A DNA stretch of 64,000 nucleotides, taken from assembly GCA_020744225.1 (NCBI GenBank), contig JAGMWG010000014.1:558001-622000 (forward strand). The letters run 5' to 3'. The position numbers and the translations under genes were made by a program. Under the pieces are notes generated by a model. It worked only from the letters and a program-made list of their open reading frames with translations, was not told the DNA's origin and ran no database searches. This stretch comes from Paraphoma chrysanthemicola (lineage: Eukaryota > Ascomycota > Dothideomycetes > Pleosporales > Phaeosphaeriaceae). This document shows, piece after piece, positions 1 to 11,718 of the stretch; position 1 is the first letter of the stretch; each line of letters opens with the position of its first letter.

Positions 1-117
1 ACCAGGGACCTGGATGTTCTTCCCGCGCGTGCGTTCAAGCATATTCTTGAGAAGAGCAGACGGCGGATGAGGACTGTTGGCCACACCATGCACAGTACGC
101 GTATCCTACAAGGCTGA
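1..117 (+). CDS. Possible 3' end of a gene cut by the left edge
   Basis: Frame 1 is open from the first base to a TGA at 115-117. It reads as a charged, helix-like stretch (DLDVLPARAFKHILEKSRRR) that looks more like a protein C-terminus than random sequence. There is no start, no recognisable domain and only 38 codons, so this is a weak call. It could equally be chance, or an exon that continues by splicing. The family is not recognised. Confidence 0.25.
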   Translation, partial: TRDLDVLPARAFKHILEKSRRRMRTVGHTMHSTRILQG

Positions 118-1087
118 CGCTTATCAAGAGTCATTATTTTCCGTCGCGAGTCAAGTGACAGCGGCGCAGACAGGAGGCCGATCCCCAATCCTCTGCGCTC
201 TGGCCCAGGTACCGATGGCTAGGCCGTATCTATCGGGAATGGCTCGAATGGAAGAAGCTTGTCTGCATGGTTATGCAACTGCGCAAAGGCAGCGGGTGAA
301 CGATGCGTCTCAAGATAATCAAAATCTGACCGGATGCACCAGCATGTCGTGCTCCGACGAAGAAGGAGCGATGCTGTCGTCGTTGTACAGTGAACATATG
401 GCGATATCGTGGCAATGCAGAAGGCCAGTATCCGTCTGTCATTAGTCTGCCAAAATTGACTTCAATGGTGCTGGCTATGTTCCGCTCCATAATCCACGGC
501 CTCAATCCCGAATAGGCACGTCCGGGCGCATCTAAATTGTGCCAAGGAGATTCTCACAGTTCCCCGTCCACTAGGGTGGCCCCCAGCTTCGCTCGCTGGA
601 AGAACTTCGTCGCGTCCACGATCGCGACTCTCTCGATGCACTGCAGCTACTGGGTGTTGAGCGAGCGCAGCGCGGGAACCATCGGTCGCTAACATTCATT
701 TGTGTCTCTTTACCATAACTTTTCTTTTTAATAGGCCGCGACCCGACTTGCAGGGAACTGCTTGCTTCGCGCATGCAAACGCCCCCTCATAACCTCCACC
801 CTGCCTCCTCACCCGCGGACCGTTCCAGCTGCTCATCCATGGCACTCAGCTCATAGCGGCCTTGCAACAACGTTTTGGTGGACCGTTGGCCTGCGACACG
901 CCCAAGCGCGACGATTAATTCCATCATCGTCCCCTTCCGCGTTGCCCCTTCCCCGTGCTGCGAGAGACAATCCACCACATCGTCATCGCCCACCTCCACT
1001 GTCTCGCCGCAGCACACGACCCGGTGGTCTCCCTGAAAGTTGGGGACGCGTCATACACGGTCTTGCAGCCGGAGAGCAACTCGTTCT
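118..1087. other. Intergenic and 5' leader region
   Basis: No gene is supported here. One stretch at about 588-710 reads on the plus strand like a short exon (SLEELRRVHDRDSLDALQLL) after a possible CCCCAG acceptor, but I found no convincing start or partner exon. The pyrimidine-rich part from about 780 to 1087 is probably promoter and leader of the gene starting at 1088. Confidence 0.4.
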
Positions 1088-3004
1088 ATGGCCACTTTTG
1101 CCTCCGCTCGCCAGCAATCAGCGCCTGCACAGCAATTGACGCCCCCGAGCAGTTCCCACGGCAGAGGAGCACTGTGGGATTACGCTGTCCCGATCACCAA
1201 CACTGTGCGTATGCTTCTCTTCCCTGATGTCATGGTGTCACATGCCGTGCTTTGCGGCTCCACGCTACTGCAGCTCCCGCTCCCGCTCTTGCGCACCATA
1301 GCGTCAACACAAGCCGACCTTCTTCCCAGAATTGAGGGCAGCACTGCTACTACGATTTGAACACTGATACTGATTATGACGCAGAGCCACACTTCTGAAC
1401 AGGACTCACACATGTCTGAATACGCCGCCTCCGCCCACCGCCAGCCGCACACCTCACAAGCCACTGGCTTCGCAAAGCCCGTACGCTCTCCTACCTGGGA
1501 CTCGCAAAAGCAGAGCTACGAGAACGACAGACTCGTGCCTGAGCGCACGCATGACCTGCACGAGAAATCGAGCGGAGATATGAGCGCCATTGGCCAGGAC
1601 CAGGACAGTGTGCTTGAGTACTACAAAAGCCACACCAACAATAAGAAGGGGCCGACTGCCGTCAAGGCGAAGCCCAAGAAGAAGCCTGTCAAGGGAAACC
1701 CAGCAGACCCCAAGTGGGCCGCAATCGAGCATGACCAGAACAACTGGATTCATCGTGACAAGCTGAAGGAGATTGAGACGCGAGAGCTCGAGGAGGCTGG
1801 CTTCATCGGGCGGTCTAGTAGATCCAACAGCCGCTCGCAGAGCGCAACTCGGCGGCCTCGAGATCGCAGGGGATCCGAGGCAGTAGACCAGAGTCAGGAT
1901 GACGACGAGCGAACTGCGGCCCGCCGCGTTGTATCCCCTATACCGGCTGAGGATGAAGATGCAGCAGAGGACTATCATGCTTATGGCGGCCCGACCGGCT
2001 ATGAGGAGTTTGGTCCCGACAGCATCCCACATTCACCCCGGACGGGAAACCACACTGTGAGACCCAGCACATCCCGCATACCCCTTGCGAAGACCAGCGG
2101 CATTCCGGTTCCCTCGTCAGTAGCAGACCGCGACGCCCCGCTACCTCGGTCAAGGGCTGGTAGTGAGAACTGGAGCGGCGACGTTCTTGCAACTAACGGC
2201 GCAAGAGTACGTAGTGGAAGCGTGGGGAGTCAAAACTTACTCGACGGACCGGACGGACAGCGGCAAACAACTCCACCCTTTGGCCATGCACGGAAGATCT
2301 CTGCCACAAACGGCTCACCGCCAAAGTCACCTCAAAAGTCACCTATGAAGGCTAAGACACCCGGGAAACCAACACCTACGTCTGGAGCGCGCAAGGCCAG
2401 CGTGAGAGCGCAAGGGAAGACTAGGCAGGCATCTGGAACTTCACCTCCGAAACGTCCTGGTACAAGTGGAGGCGGAGGTTCTTTGTCAAGGCCCACGACC
2501 AGCCACCGGCCCGAAGGAGAGGCTCCATGGCTAGCGACCATGTACAAGCCAGATCCTCGTCTTCCTCCAGATCAGCAGATTATTCCCACGCATGCGAAAC
2601 GCATGCAGCGAGAGCAGTGGGAAAATGAGGGACGGGTCGCATCCATGTACGACAAGGACTTCCAAATGCTCACCACGGATGAGTTCCAGGACAAGCGTAA
2701 TTCACAACTTCAGCCAATTGATCTCGAAAAGGCACAAGCGAACGAGACATGGCCACTTCCAAGCCCAACAAAACCAGCTTCGACCGAGGAGAAGTCTGAT
2801 TCTAATACCAAGTCGCAAGCCAACGAGCAAGGTGGCTACAAGCTGACTCCTACAATACCACAAGCACAGAGCCCTCGCGTACCTTCGCCGAAACTGGCTC
2901 CACCAATCGTTCCTCCTGGCGAAGCGCAGCCAAAGACTACCCGACTTCCCGAGCCAGTCGACGAGGGCAAGGAGAAGAAGGGCTGTTGCTGCATCGTCAT
3001 GTAG
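1088..3004 (+). CDS. Prenylated (CaaX) TeaR-like cell-end protein
   Basis: Two exons, 1088-1204 and 1385-3004, flank a 180 bp intron (GTGCGT donor, GACGCAG acceptor, phase 0), giving 578 aa. Exon 1 encodes MATFASARQQ up to WDYAVPITNT. The middle is low-complexity, rich in Ser, Pro, Lys and Arg. A more conserved block (PDPRLPPDQQIIPTHAKRMQ) lies in the last third. The protein ends in CCCIVM, a CaaX box (CIVM) preceded by two further Cys that could be palmitoylated, after a run of Lys and Glu. This layout fits the fungal TeaA receptor TeaR/Mod5 group, prenylated membrane anchors of cell-end polarity markers. The CaaX box is seen directly. The TeaR identity is inferred from architecture, and any other prenylated fungal protein is possible. 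Confidence 0.6.
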
Positions 3005-3868
3005 CTTTCCATTACTTCATATACCCATTTCTTTCCATCGTGTCACCAACAATGTTCAAAGAGTTATTTTCTAGTGTATACTGGCGTTTGTGGAGCCAAG
3101 GTCGGCGTCAGTGGCCAAAGAAGTGTCTGCACTACTCACATGATGAGCCTACAGCGTACAGCGAGTTTTCCTTTTTTCTTCACTTCCTTGTTCTTACTTC
3201 CCGCAAGCACTAGCAAGCGTCTGCATTTCTAGAGCATGGCCTTCATAACCTTGTATTACCGCCCTGTGCCATATTTTGAGGGCCTTGAGCATACTCGGCA
3301 GGCACTTCGCCAACTTTCATGTTTTTGTTATCCTCGGACGTGTGTCCGAGCGGAATAAATTGGTTCAGCTGTTTCGAGAGATCAATGAGGCACGCGAGCA
3401 TGGGAGATGCGGGATGGCTGGTCCAGGGGCTAGCGATGCGATGCTGCAGAGTGGTAGAGAAGCGATCGCTATAAGATGGGTGAAGAATTTGACATCTACT
3501 GTTAGACTGATTCATTTGTGAATGTATCGTACACCTGTGGTTGAGATTGTCCTGTGTTGTGGGAGGCCAAGAGCAAGATTCGAGATGCCTTCATTATAGA
3601 TCGCTTTCTATCTGTAGAAGTACCGATGCTTCAGCTGCACAGAGCGACGTTCCACGCCTAAAATCACTATCATTTCGGGCCTGCTAACAAGCGGTGCCGC
3701 TGTCATGACCAGTGTGGTAGGAGGTCTTGATCACGTGCTTGTGCGCTAAGCTTTCAGCCGCCCGCTAGCGCGCACACGGGATATTCGTTGGAGAACCTCG
3801 AACTTTTGACTTCCTCACATATCACCAACTACCACTCTTCGAGGAAACCCGACAAGAAATCAATCATC
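3005..3868. other. Intergenic region
   Basis: This holds the 3' flank of the CaaX gene and the promoter of the eS12 gene. No further gene is supported. A GTGTCCGAGCGG string near 3350 resembles part of a tRNA D-arm, but no cloverleaf can be built around it. Confidence 0.6.
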
Positions 3869-4522
3869 ATGGTATGCATCCCGCTCGTTATCACCACCCA
3901 CTGGCTTCATACGTGCTCGTTGCACATTGCGCAAATTTTCGCTACCCCGCCGTCGCCAATACCTCCAGCTTGTACACTTGACTAACAGGCACAGTCGGAC
4001 GGAGAAGACGATACCAAGTCCCAAGTCAGCGCGGCCGCCGAGGTCGAGGTCTCCGCGGATGCGTCCGGCGGCAAGGGCCAGATGTCCGTCCTTGAGGCAC
4101 TCAAGGGCGTTCTCAAGCTCGCCCTCATCCACGACGGTCTTGCCCGCGGTCTGCGCGAGGCATCCAAGGCCCTTGACCGTCGCCAGGCGCACATGTGCGT
4201 CCTGAACGAGGCGTGCGAGGAGGAGGCATACAAGAAGCTTGTTGTTGCGCTTTGCAGCGAGCACAAGATTCCCCTCATCAAGGTTCCGGATGGCAAGCAG
4301 CTCGGCGAGTGGGCTGGTTTGTGTAAGTTGCGCCGGGCAGACGGCTGAGAGGCTGATGCCATGTTATGTTTGGTGGACGTATACTGATGATGAGCAGGCC
4401 AGATCGACCGCGAAGGCAACCCCCGCAAGGTCGTCAACTGCTCCTGCGTCGTAGTCAAGGACTGGGGCGAGGAGTCCCAGGAGCGCAGCATCCTCCTCAA
4501 CTACTTCCAGACCGAGCAGTAA
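3869..4522 (+). CDS. RPS12: 40S ribosomal protein eS12
   Basis: This encodes the cytosolic small-subunit ribosomal protein eS12. Three exons: 3869-3871 (only the ATG), 3995-4322 and 4398-4522. Introns are 123 bp (GTATGC donor, CTAAC branch site) and 75 bp (GTAAGT donor). The product starts MSDGEDDTKS. It contains the conserved core VLEALKGVLKLALIHDGLAR, then RQAHMCVLNEACEE, EHKIPLIKVPDGKQLGEW and NCSCVVVKDWGEES, and ends YFQTEQ, all diagnostic of the family and near the usual length of about 145-150 aa. An alternative acceptor six bases upstream (AG at 3987-3988) would add Ala-Gln after Met, but it sits right against the branch site and is less likely. Confidence 0.95.
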
Positions 4523-5444
4523 ATGTGCCCTGGCGCGTATACCGCCTATTACGTCGGGCTTCGCATCTCAAGCATCACTTCCTCTTCGCTGCATCGGCTA
4601 GGTCTCGAGGTCCTTCGGTGGACTGTTGGCATGGCATGGAGTATCTAGGAGGAATGGGCGGGGGTGCTAAGGCATGATGTAGTGGGTTCCAATGGAATAG
4701 ATGGCCTTCGTGCCAGCATAACAAATGAGGAATGATTGAACGGAACAAACATAACTCGCCACACTAACCCTCCCACTGGTTGTCAAATTCATGATGGCCA
4801 TTGTCGCTGATCTGTGATTGTTCCGTGCGTGCTTCAGGCTCAGCATGTATCTGAGTTGCTTGTTTTGAAAAGAGAAACTTGGATTGTCTCTACTCAATCA
4901 CCATCACCCCTGCAGCTTACAAATGAGCATCCACCACTAAATCACAGGCAGCCGACAGCGGCAAGAAGACTGCAGTTCGCGGGGTACCTTGTCTTCCACT
5001 GTCAAATTAGCCGACGTCCTTCCTTAGGACCCGAATTATCCTGCGACCAGAAGACATTCTGCTTCCAGAGTCTTTATTCGATGGTGCGCGTTTCCGAAAC
5101 CTAACAAATTGTACTATAAGCGCGAGCAAGATCTACTCCATTCTTGAGCCAGTACCTAGAGGCAATGGAACAACTTTGCCAATGTACAATCCTATGCTTC
5201 TTGCAAGGAAGTATCACTTTATCCGCAATGATCGCCGCTTCGTTTATTTCAAGGGCTTGGTACGGTACTGTTATTCGTCAATCGGATCCAATGTAGGAGC
5301 TCTTTATGCCTAAGATGACGGTAAACTCCAGAGGTAAGGTACATTCGCACTATCTAGGAGGAGTTATAGGCAGCATCTCTACCTCTTGGACACATCATAC
5401 TGTGACTATCCTTTCTTTTTTATCCTCTCACATACACGACAACT
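4523..5444. other. Intergenic region; xylanase promoter
   Basis: No gene is supported. A TTAGCC (GGCTAA on the minus strand) at 5007-5012 matches the XlnR/Xyr1 recognition hexamer, 433 bp before the xylanase start. One hexamer in about 900 bp is not significant alone. Confidence 0.5.
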
Positions 5445-6524
5445 ATGAAACCCACTATTTTACTTCCCTTTATTCACCTCCTCGCCGCCTCTCCAACTCC
5501 TCCAAGTCATTACCCTGCTAAATCCCCAGGCCTGGGTGCCCTCGCCCGACCTGCAGGCCTACTGTACTTTGGTACCGCCATCGACAATGTCGTTCTCAAC
5601 AACACACAATACACTTCTATTGCCTTCAACCGGTCCGCCTTCAACCAAGTAACGCCATCCAATGGGCAGAAATGGATCCACATCGAGCCCTCACGGGGCG
5701 TATTCAACTTCACTCTCGGCGACCAAATCGTCGCTCCAAGCAAGAAAGCCGGCCAAATGCGCCGCTGCCATACATTTCTCTGGCACAACCAACTGCCCGA
5801 CTGGCTTGTCAACGGAAATTGGACCAAGACTGAACTCCTGAACATTCTAGAAACCCACATCAAGCACGAAGGCAAGCATTACTGGGCCGATTGCTACGCA
5901 TGGGACGTAGCCAACGAAGCCTTCAACGACGACGGCACGCTACGTCGCACACTTTGGCTCGACACCATTGGCCCAGAATACATCGAGGCTGCATTCCGCT
6001 TCGCAAGGAAATATACAGCCCCTGGGACGAAATTGTACTACAATGACTACGGCATCGAGCGCGTCAACAACAAATCGCTAGCAACGCAAGCCCTCGTCAA
6101 AGGATTTCTGGATAAAGGTGTCCCAATCGATGGAGTTGGTTTACAAGCCCATTTCACCGTCGGTCGCGCGCCCACGTACACTGACGTCCGCGCCGCGCAG
6201 CACCTCTTCACGTCGCTGGGCCTCGAGACGGCGCTGACGGAACTCGATGTCCGGCTTGCGTTGCCTGGGAATGCGACTTCCGAGGCTACGCAGGCGAGTA
6301 TCTATGCGAACGCGACGCGGGCGTGCATTGACGAGGAAAAGTGTGTTGGCGTGACGGTTTGGGATTTCTGGGACCCGGTGAGTTGGGTGCCTGAGACGTT
6401 TCCGGGGAACGGGGATGCGACGCTGTATAGGGAGAGTTTTGAGCGGAAGCCGGCGTATTATGCTGTTGAGAAGGTTTTGTTGGATGCGGCGAGGAATAGG
6501 ACGAGGGGTGGCAAAGGGTGGTAG
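5445..6524 (+). CDS. Secreted GH10 endo-1,4-beta-xylanase
   Basis: This intronless ORF of 359 aa encodes a glycoside hydrolase family 10 xylanase, which cleaves the beta-1,4 backbone of plant xylan outside the cell. A short signal peptide is likely (MKPTILLPFIHLLAA). Motifs occur in family order: HTFLWHNQLPDW, the acid/base glutamate in WDVANEAF (Glu158), LYYNDYGIE, and the nucleophile in ALTELDVR (Glu266), followed by GVTVWDFWDPVSW. N-glycosylation sequons are frequent. The length suits a single catalytic domain, and no carbohydrate-binding module or linker is present. An XlnR-family regulator gene lies about 22 kb away in the same window, and family knowledge suggests such a regulator could control this gene. 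Confidence 0.95.
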   Translation: MKPTILLPFIHLLAASPTPPSHYPAKSPGLGALARPAGLLYFGTAIDNVVLNNTQYTSIAFNRSAFNQVTPSNGQKWIHIEPSRGVFNFTLGDQIVAPSKKAGQMRRCHTFLWHNQLPDWLVNGNWTKTELLNILETHIKHEGKHYWADCYAWDVANEAFNDDGTLRRTLWLDTIGPEYIEAAFRFARKYTAPGTKLYYNDYGIERVNNKSLATQALVKGFLDKGVPIDGVGLQAHFTVGRAPTYTDVRAAQHLFTSLGLETALTELDVRLALPGNATSEATQASIYANATRACIDEEKCVGVTVWDFWDPVSWVPETFPGNGDATLYRESFERKPAYYAVEKVLLDAARNRTRGGKGW

Positions 6525-9349
6525 AGAGAAGGGAAAGAGATGGTATGACTAGATGCATTGAATTGCGTAGCTGGTCTATCAGATAGATGTAGGGAGATCC
6601 GAACTTGTACATCCGAAACCTATGGTATCATATGAGGGTTACTGACGATTGCATCTTAGCAGAGTCATCCACTTCAAATGCTGCAAGACTCATGCTGTAA
6701 GGAAGAAGAGTTTCCCTTGGTAGTCTGCCTCACCACAAGCATGCGTCGACGATGTCGAGAGCTGGAGCATGTGGCCTTTACCAGGCATCAAATCCTGCTT
6801 GCTCTTTCGACTGTCCAAGTACACGCGTAGTGACACGATCAGTACGTCACGATAAGTCTTTCTGCCCCAAAAAGTTTCCTTGTGATGCTTGGTATGTTAA
6901 GCCGGAGTATGCGGCAGTCGTTGCTTCCACGCCCGGCTTTCACGCTTGTAGTCGATGGACTAGTGACGCTGTGTAACAATTGCTCGAAGTTGTTGGTGTG
7001 CGGCTAACAATCTCGTCTTGTGATGTATCTAACCACCATGATGAGAGAGCAGCATGGCTCGGACATTTGTGTTTATTATGGGCATCCAATTCTGCAAAGG
7101 TTGAGTCGCCTGTGGTTTGTAGGCTTCTGACAAGCCCCGGTCACTACCAGCTGGGAAGGCTGCAAAGCTGAATAGGCCAAGCTGCATTGGTCTTTTCGGC
7201 AGAAGTACTTCACGAATCCGTCTGCACGGTACCTAGCTCCACACGAGGAAAACGCGACGTGAAAGTCCCCGAGAACAAAGAAGCCTCTCCCGGATACCGG
7301 CAACGAGGACAAGCCTCCATCGTCATCACGCCGCTGGCTGGCACACCTCTTGAGGTTGTTCGTCGGAATGTCTTGGGGTCTGGAACGATCTAGCGCTCGA
7401 GCGGATTGTCTTGGACGAGCGTTGAAAGTTTGTTGTATGTATGGTGAAGTCGTTCTGAATGCTGAGACGTCAATCTGATGAGTTGTATATCTTTTAGAGC
7501 GAATTTTCTATTGGTATGGAGCGCATCGATTTAATTGCCATTCTTAATTGCGTGATGGCTGAGAAATGTATGGGATGCGGAAAACACGGCGATGCTGAGG
7601 TGCCGTTCGAAGCGAGGCGATGCTGTGGCCAGTAAGACAGCCTTAACATAGATCATAATCAACTCAGTGCCCATAGAAATGGCCCCCTTTGATTGACACG
7701 GCGATAGAATGCGGGGAGGTGGATATGACGCCTTGGCACTCGGCGTGAGGCATTCCGCTCTCAGCAAGGTCTTGGTGTTTGCGGAAATTCGGGACAAGAA
7801 TTGGCAGCGTGGTCGCGGGTCGCTTCTCAACAACCAAGACCTCTTGGAGGTACCAAACTTAGGCTCATGCTCCGGCACCTCCGTCATCATACTTACGAGT
7901 GATAGTGGCGGTGCCATCACGCCGAAACTCTATGAGTGTTGCGTGGAGTGATTGGAATCACAGAGAGCCACCGAAGGTCTGCAGCAGGTGAGATCCTGTG
8001 CCCAAGAAGGTGCAACATGACCCTGAACGTACTCTTCGGGAGCATGTTGACTTACTCCATTCACGTGAGATGACTTCATGTTGGTGTGCCGGGAAGCACG
8101 TTGCAACCCCGCAGTCGCTTCCGGCCTGTCTGAGTGGCGGAATATACTGGGCGCAACTCCTCTACGCACCCACCCAACTCAGCTGAAGAACAGGTTTCTG
8201 TCAACTTTGTTTATTATTGAGTAAGCATTGCTCTGCAATATCAGTTGTTCAATTCTCTTGCATTCGCCCTCAGTTTAGACTCAGAGTATTCGGCGATGTC
8301 AGTAAAGGCGCCGTGAAATACTACTATACTAAGCTTGCGATCAGTACCAGCAACGTGTTGTCACCTCGCGACGTGCGTCTTCACCGAATGAGAATGCAGA
8401 GGCTGCCCATGCTGACGAACCAACTTGCTGCGCCTCCTTCGACCCCTGAGCATTCAATCATGTAGGCTTGGCTTGTCTCGGCCGCGCGGAGATACGCTTG
8501 GCTAAAGACAACTTGGCGCAAGAGTCCGCTGGAAGGACAAGAATTGGATATGAGGTGAGAGGCAAAATCGTAGTCCCTGAAGCGTAGTGGTCACAAAGGC
8601 CATTAGATCCTAGCCACTTGACGTACAGGTAACCCACGGTCTTCACCCAAGGCGCGAGGAGTAATGAAAAGTCGGACAAGTTGGTGTAGAACTCCAGTCC
8701 TGTACTCAAGCTACGACGTGGAACAACTAGGCAAGAGTGGTATCGAGGACCGATTCCATCTGCGCAGGCGCACAGCCGCTAGGTGCTTTGGTTGCTGAAA
8801 TTAAATTGCCGTGGTAGAAGAAAGGCCGCAGTTCTCTAGTGCTTTGGGTGTGATCTCGATGGTTATGGCCGACCCCAGAGACGGGTGGGTCGAGCAATAT
8901 GCGTTAGGTTTGACAGCATTCCAAAGATACAAGTCAGTCACTGTGTCGACACCCAGGAGCTGGTGTAACATGCGAGTCGTGTTCGAGCACGAGTTTCGGG
9001 TGGGACCACATCGCAAGGCGTTCACGTCAGTCCTGGGCAGCTCAGCAGAAGGACAAGAATTTCCGCTTTCCAAGTCTTCCAAGATGTTCGAGGATTTCCG
9101 CGTTCTCGGCACAGCGCAACTCAGGTTTCGGGATCGCTTCGCGGATCGAGGATCGCGCGCGCTGCCGATCGGGGTCCCCGGTGTCGACTACTTGCAGTGA
9201 TATCTTGCTGTTTCGCAACCACAAAAAATCGCATGAAGAAGAGCACAGTGCGACGACGCATCACATGCAGCGTGCGCCAGCGCTGCGGTGCTTTGGACGC
9301 GGGGTTGGGACAGACACTGAGAGGCAGGTGGCGTTTGGGGCTATGGCTT

Positions 9350-9367
9350 GCCAAGTTGGGCGCCAAG
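9350..9367 (+). promoter_or_regulatory. Pair of PacC-type GCCAAG sites upstream of pacC
   Basis: Two GCCAAG hexamers occur at 9350-9355 and 9362-9367, a 12 bp period. They match the GCCARG consensus bound by PacC in Aspergillus. They lie about 300 bp before the pacC start. A third copy is at 9631-9636. Autoregulation is the inference. Confidence 0.5.
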
Positions 9368-9630
9368 CGGCTAGCTCCTGCTAGCGTTTGGGTCTTGCCA
9401 ATTTCGCGGACCAAGGCCCTTCGCGCTTTCCGCTCTGCTGCCGAGCACTCCCCGCGCGCCCGCATACTTGAGCAGTCCCTTCCCTCCCCAACGCTCGGCG
9501 TTTCCTACCCTCCTGCTGCTTCCAAAGGACGCGAAATCCACCCTGCGTGCTTGTCAACCAAGTTTCCAACAGTCGCATCGAGCACTATTGATTTTTCGCT
9601 CGACCCACGGTTACTTTAACTTCGATTTTC

Positions 9631-9636
9631 GCCAAG
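9631..9636 (+). promoter_or_regulatory. PacC-type GCCAAG site just before the pacC ATG
   Basis: A single GCCAAG hexamer 29 bp upstream of the pacC start codon, probably within the leader. It matches the GCCARG consensus. Confidence 0.35.
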
Positions 9637-9664
9637 AGGCCTTACAATCATCGCTACCACTACC

Positions 9665-11718
9665 ATGAGCGCTGAACAGGCCGCCGCCCAAGCGGCTGTT
9701 GCTGCTGCCAGCACCCCACAACAGCAACCACAAGGCACCCCACAGCAGACTGCAACAACACCTGCGTCTGTGTCGAACTCGTCTGGCGACCAGCTCGTCT
9801 GCCAGTGGCAAAGTTGTGGCGAGCGACTTCCCTCTGCCGAGCAGCTCTACGTAAGTTTCTAGCGTCGCAAAGCTGTGCAGTTTCTGTCTGCAGCCACAAT
9901 ACAAGAACAAAGATGTGCGAGGTTTTTTCAACCTCCATAATCTTTGCCAAGTATTTGTGCCTGCGAAGACCATCGCTGCACTGCTAGATCACAACCATCA
10001 GCTGCCTTTTGAGAAAACCGGGCTAACAAATTTGTCAGGATCACGTTTGCGAGCGTCACGTGGGCCGCAAGAGCACCAACAACCTGAATCTGACCTGTCA
10101 GTGGGGCAATTGCCGTACCACTACAGTCAAACGTGACCACATTACTTCTCACATCCGTGTCCACGTCCCGTTGAAGCCGCATAAGTGCGACTTCTGCGGC
10201 AAAGCTTTCAAGCGGCCTCAGGATTTGAAGAAACATGTAAAAACCCATGCCGACGACTCTGTCCTTTTGCGCTCTCCCGAGCCAAATCGCGGCGGACCTC
10301 ACGGCGCTGGAGGCTACCCAGGCCAGAGTGGCAAACGTAAGAAACCCTTCTTGTTCTTCCCGGAGGATGTGCTTCCTTTCTTTCCTTCATGTTCTAACTG
10401 GCGCACAACAGTGGTCGCTGACTTGCAGGCGCTTGCCGCTACAGCGAGTGGATATCAGTATCCTGACGGTGCACTTGGTCCAAATGGCGGTTACGGTCAA
10501 CAACATCCTGGCGCGGCTCCCGCTGGTTTTTACGGCGGTCCCCCCCAAAACTCCGCCTATGGCCCAGTTTACTACGCTGTCAACCAGACTCAGCAGCTGA
10601 ACAACGACTACGAAATCCGTAAGCGTGCTGCTTACGACGCTTTGAATGAGTTTTTCGGCGATGCTAAGCGCCGTGCCATCGACCCTACTACTTACTACGA
10701 CGTTGGTCAACGTCTCATGGGTCTTCAGGGCGTGCAGCTCCCCGTTCTCGGTGGAGCTGGCGGGTACCCAAGTGGCGGTATGTCTGAATATGGCCATGGT
10801 GGATCCATGGTCGCGCAAGCGACACACCCACCCATGCATCACCCATACTCTCTGCCACTTCCCAACCTCAGGACCAAGAGCGATCTGCTGAACATCGATC
10901 AGTTCTTGGAGCAGCTTCAGAGCACAGTTTATGAGAACCCCAACCATGCTGCTGCCGCGGGTGTTCACCAGCCAGGCGCTCATTACGTCCACACTGGCGC
11001 TGGTTACCGGTCTAGCCATTCGCCACCTGGCCTTTCATCAAGCCACTCTCAGTCCTCGCATGCCACCGCGATTGGTTCCACCAGCGCAGAAACTCCTGCT
11101 TTGACTCCGGCATCGAGTGTCATGTCTTATGGCTCTCAGCACTCTCCAGGCGCAGCACATGCGGCAAGCAATGTGTCCCCCACTGCCCGGACGTCTATTG
11201 GTAGCATGTACCCAACGCTGCCATCCGTCAGTGCAATGTCCGACATGTCGGCTGCGGCTCCATCATCCGGCCTTGCGCCGGCATTCGATGCTGATGGACG
11301 TCGACGATTTTCGGGTAACCTTCTGCAGAAGGCTGCTCCAGATCGACGCAACAGCGATCACATGGATACTTCAAGCGACGGCTCCTCTCCTAAGGAACGT
11401 CGCGACTCTGACCATGACAACCTGCATCACAACGTCAACCAATTGGCTATCCACTCTCCAAAGGTCGACCCTGCGCTGCGATCACCCAGCGTTGTCTCAG
11501 ATGCTGGCACCGAGACTGGTGACTCGTCTCAGCAGTCGTGGGTAGAGAACATCCGCGTAATTGAGCGACTTAGGGCCTACCTGAAGGAAAGACTCGAGTC
11601 CAACGACTTTTCTGACGACGAGGACAACGAAGTTGCCAAGCAGGAGCGTCGCATGAGCGATGACGATGCCCACAACTTATATCCTGTGCTTCGTGCCGTC
11701 CAAGAAGGCCGCGAATAG
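9665..11718 (+). CDS. pacC: pH-response transcription factor PacC/Rim101
   Basis: This is the zinc-finger regulator that activates alkaline-expressed genes after proteolytic processing through the Pal/Rim pathway. Three exons, 9665-9850, 10039-10336 and 10412-11718, give 596 aa. Three C2H2 fingers span about residues 46-139: CQWQSCGERLPSAEQLYDHV, then CQWGNCRTTTVKRDHITSH, then CDFCGKAFKRPQDLKKH. The PacC-specific block LVADLQALAATASGYQYPDG follows directly across the second splice junction, which confirms that intron. The rest is Ser/Pro-rich, with an acidic C-terminal region (DFSDDEDNE) typical of the full-length precursor. Intron 1 is 188 bp. Intron 2 is 75 bp, a multiple of three with no in-frame stop. 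GCCAAG sites lie upstream. Confidence 0.96.

Larger units (their letters stand above)
6525..9664. other. 3.1 kb gene-free region including pacC promoter
   Basis: I see no supported gene. Open frames here, such as those at 7531-7920 (minus) and 8811-9200 (plus), lack any domain-like pattern, and the latter begins with GTG. The last 350 bases are GC-richer, then pyrimidine-rich, and carry PacC-type hexamers listed separately. Confidence 0.5.

Noticed and set aside
1454..2032. Minus-strand 192-codon open frame
   Set aside because: Antisense to the CaaX protein exon, with no start context or domain.
3346..3380. tRNA-like GTGTCCGAGCGG string
   Set aside because: Resembles a Ser/Leu tRNA D-arm, but no acceptor, anticodon or T-arm can be paired around it.
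8811..9200. Plus-strand 129-codon frame upstream of pacC
   Set aside because: Begins with GTG, lacks a good start and has no domain-like pattern.
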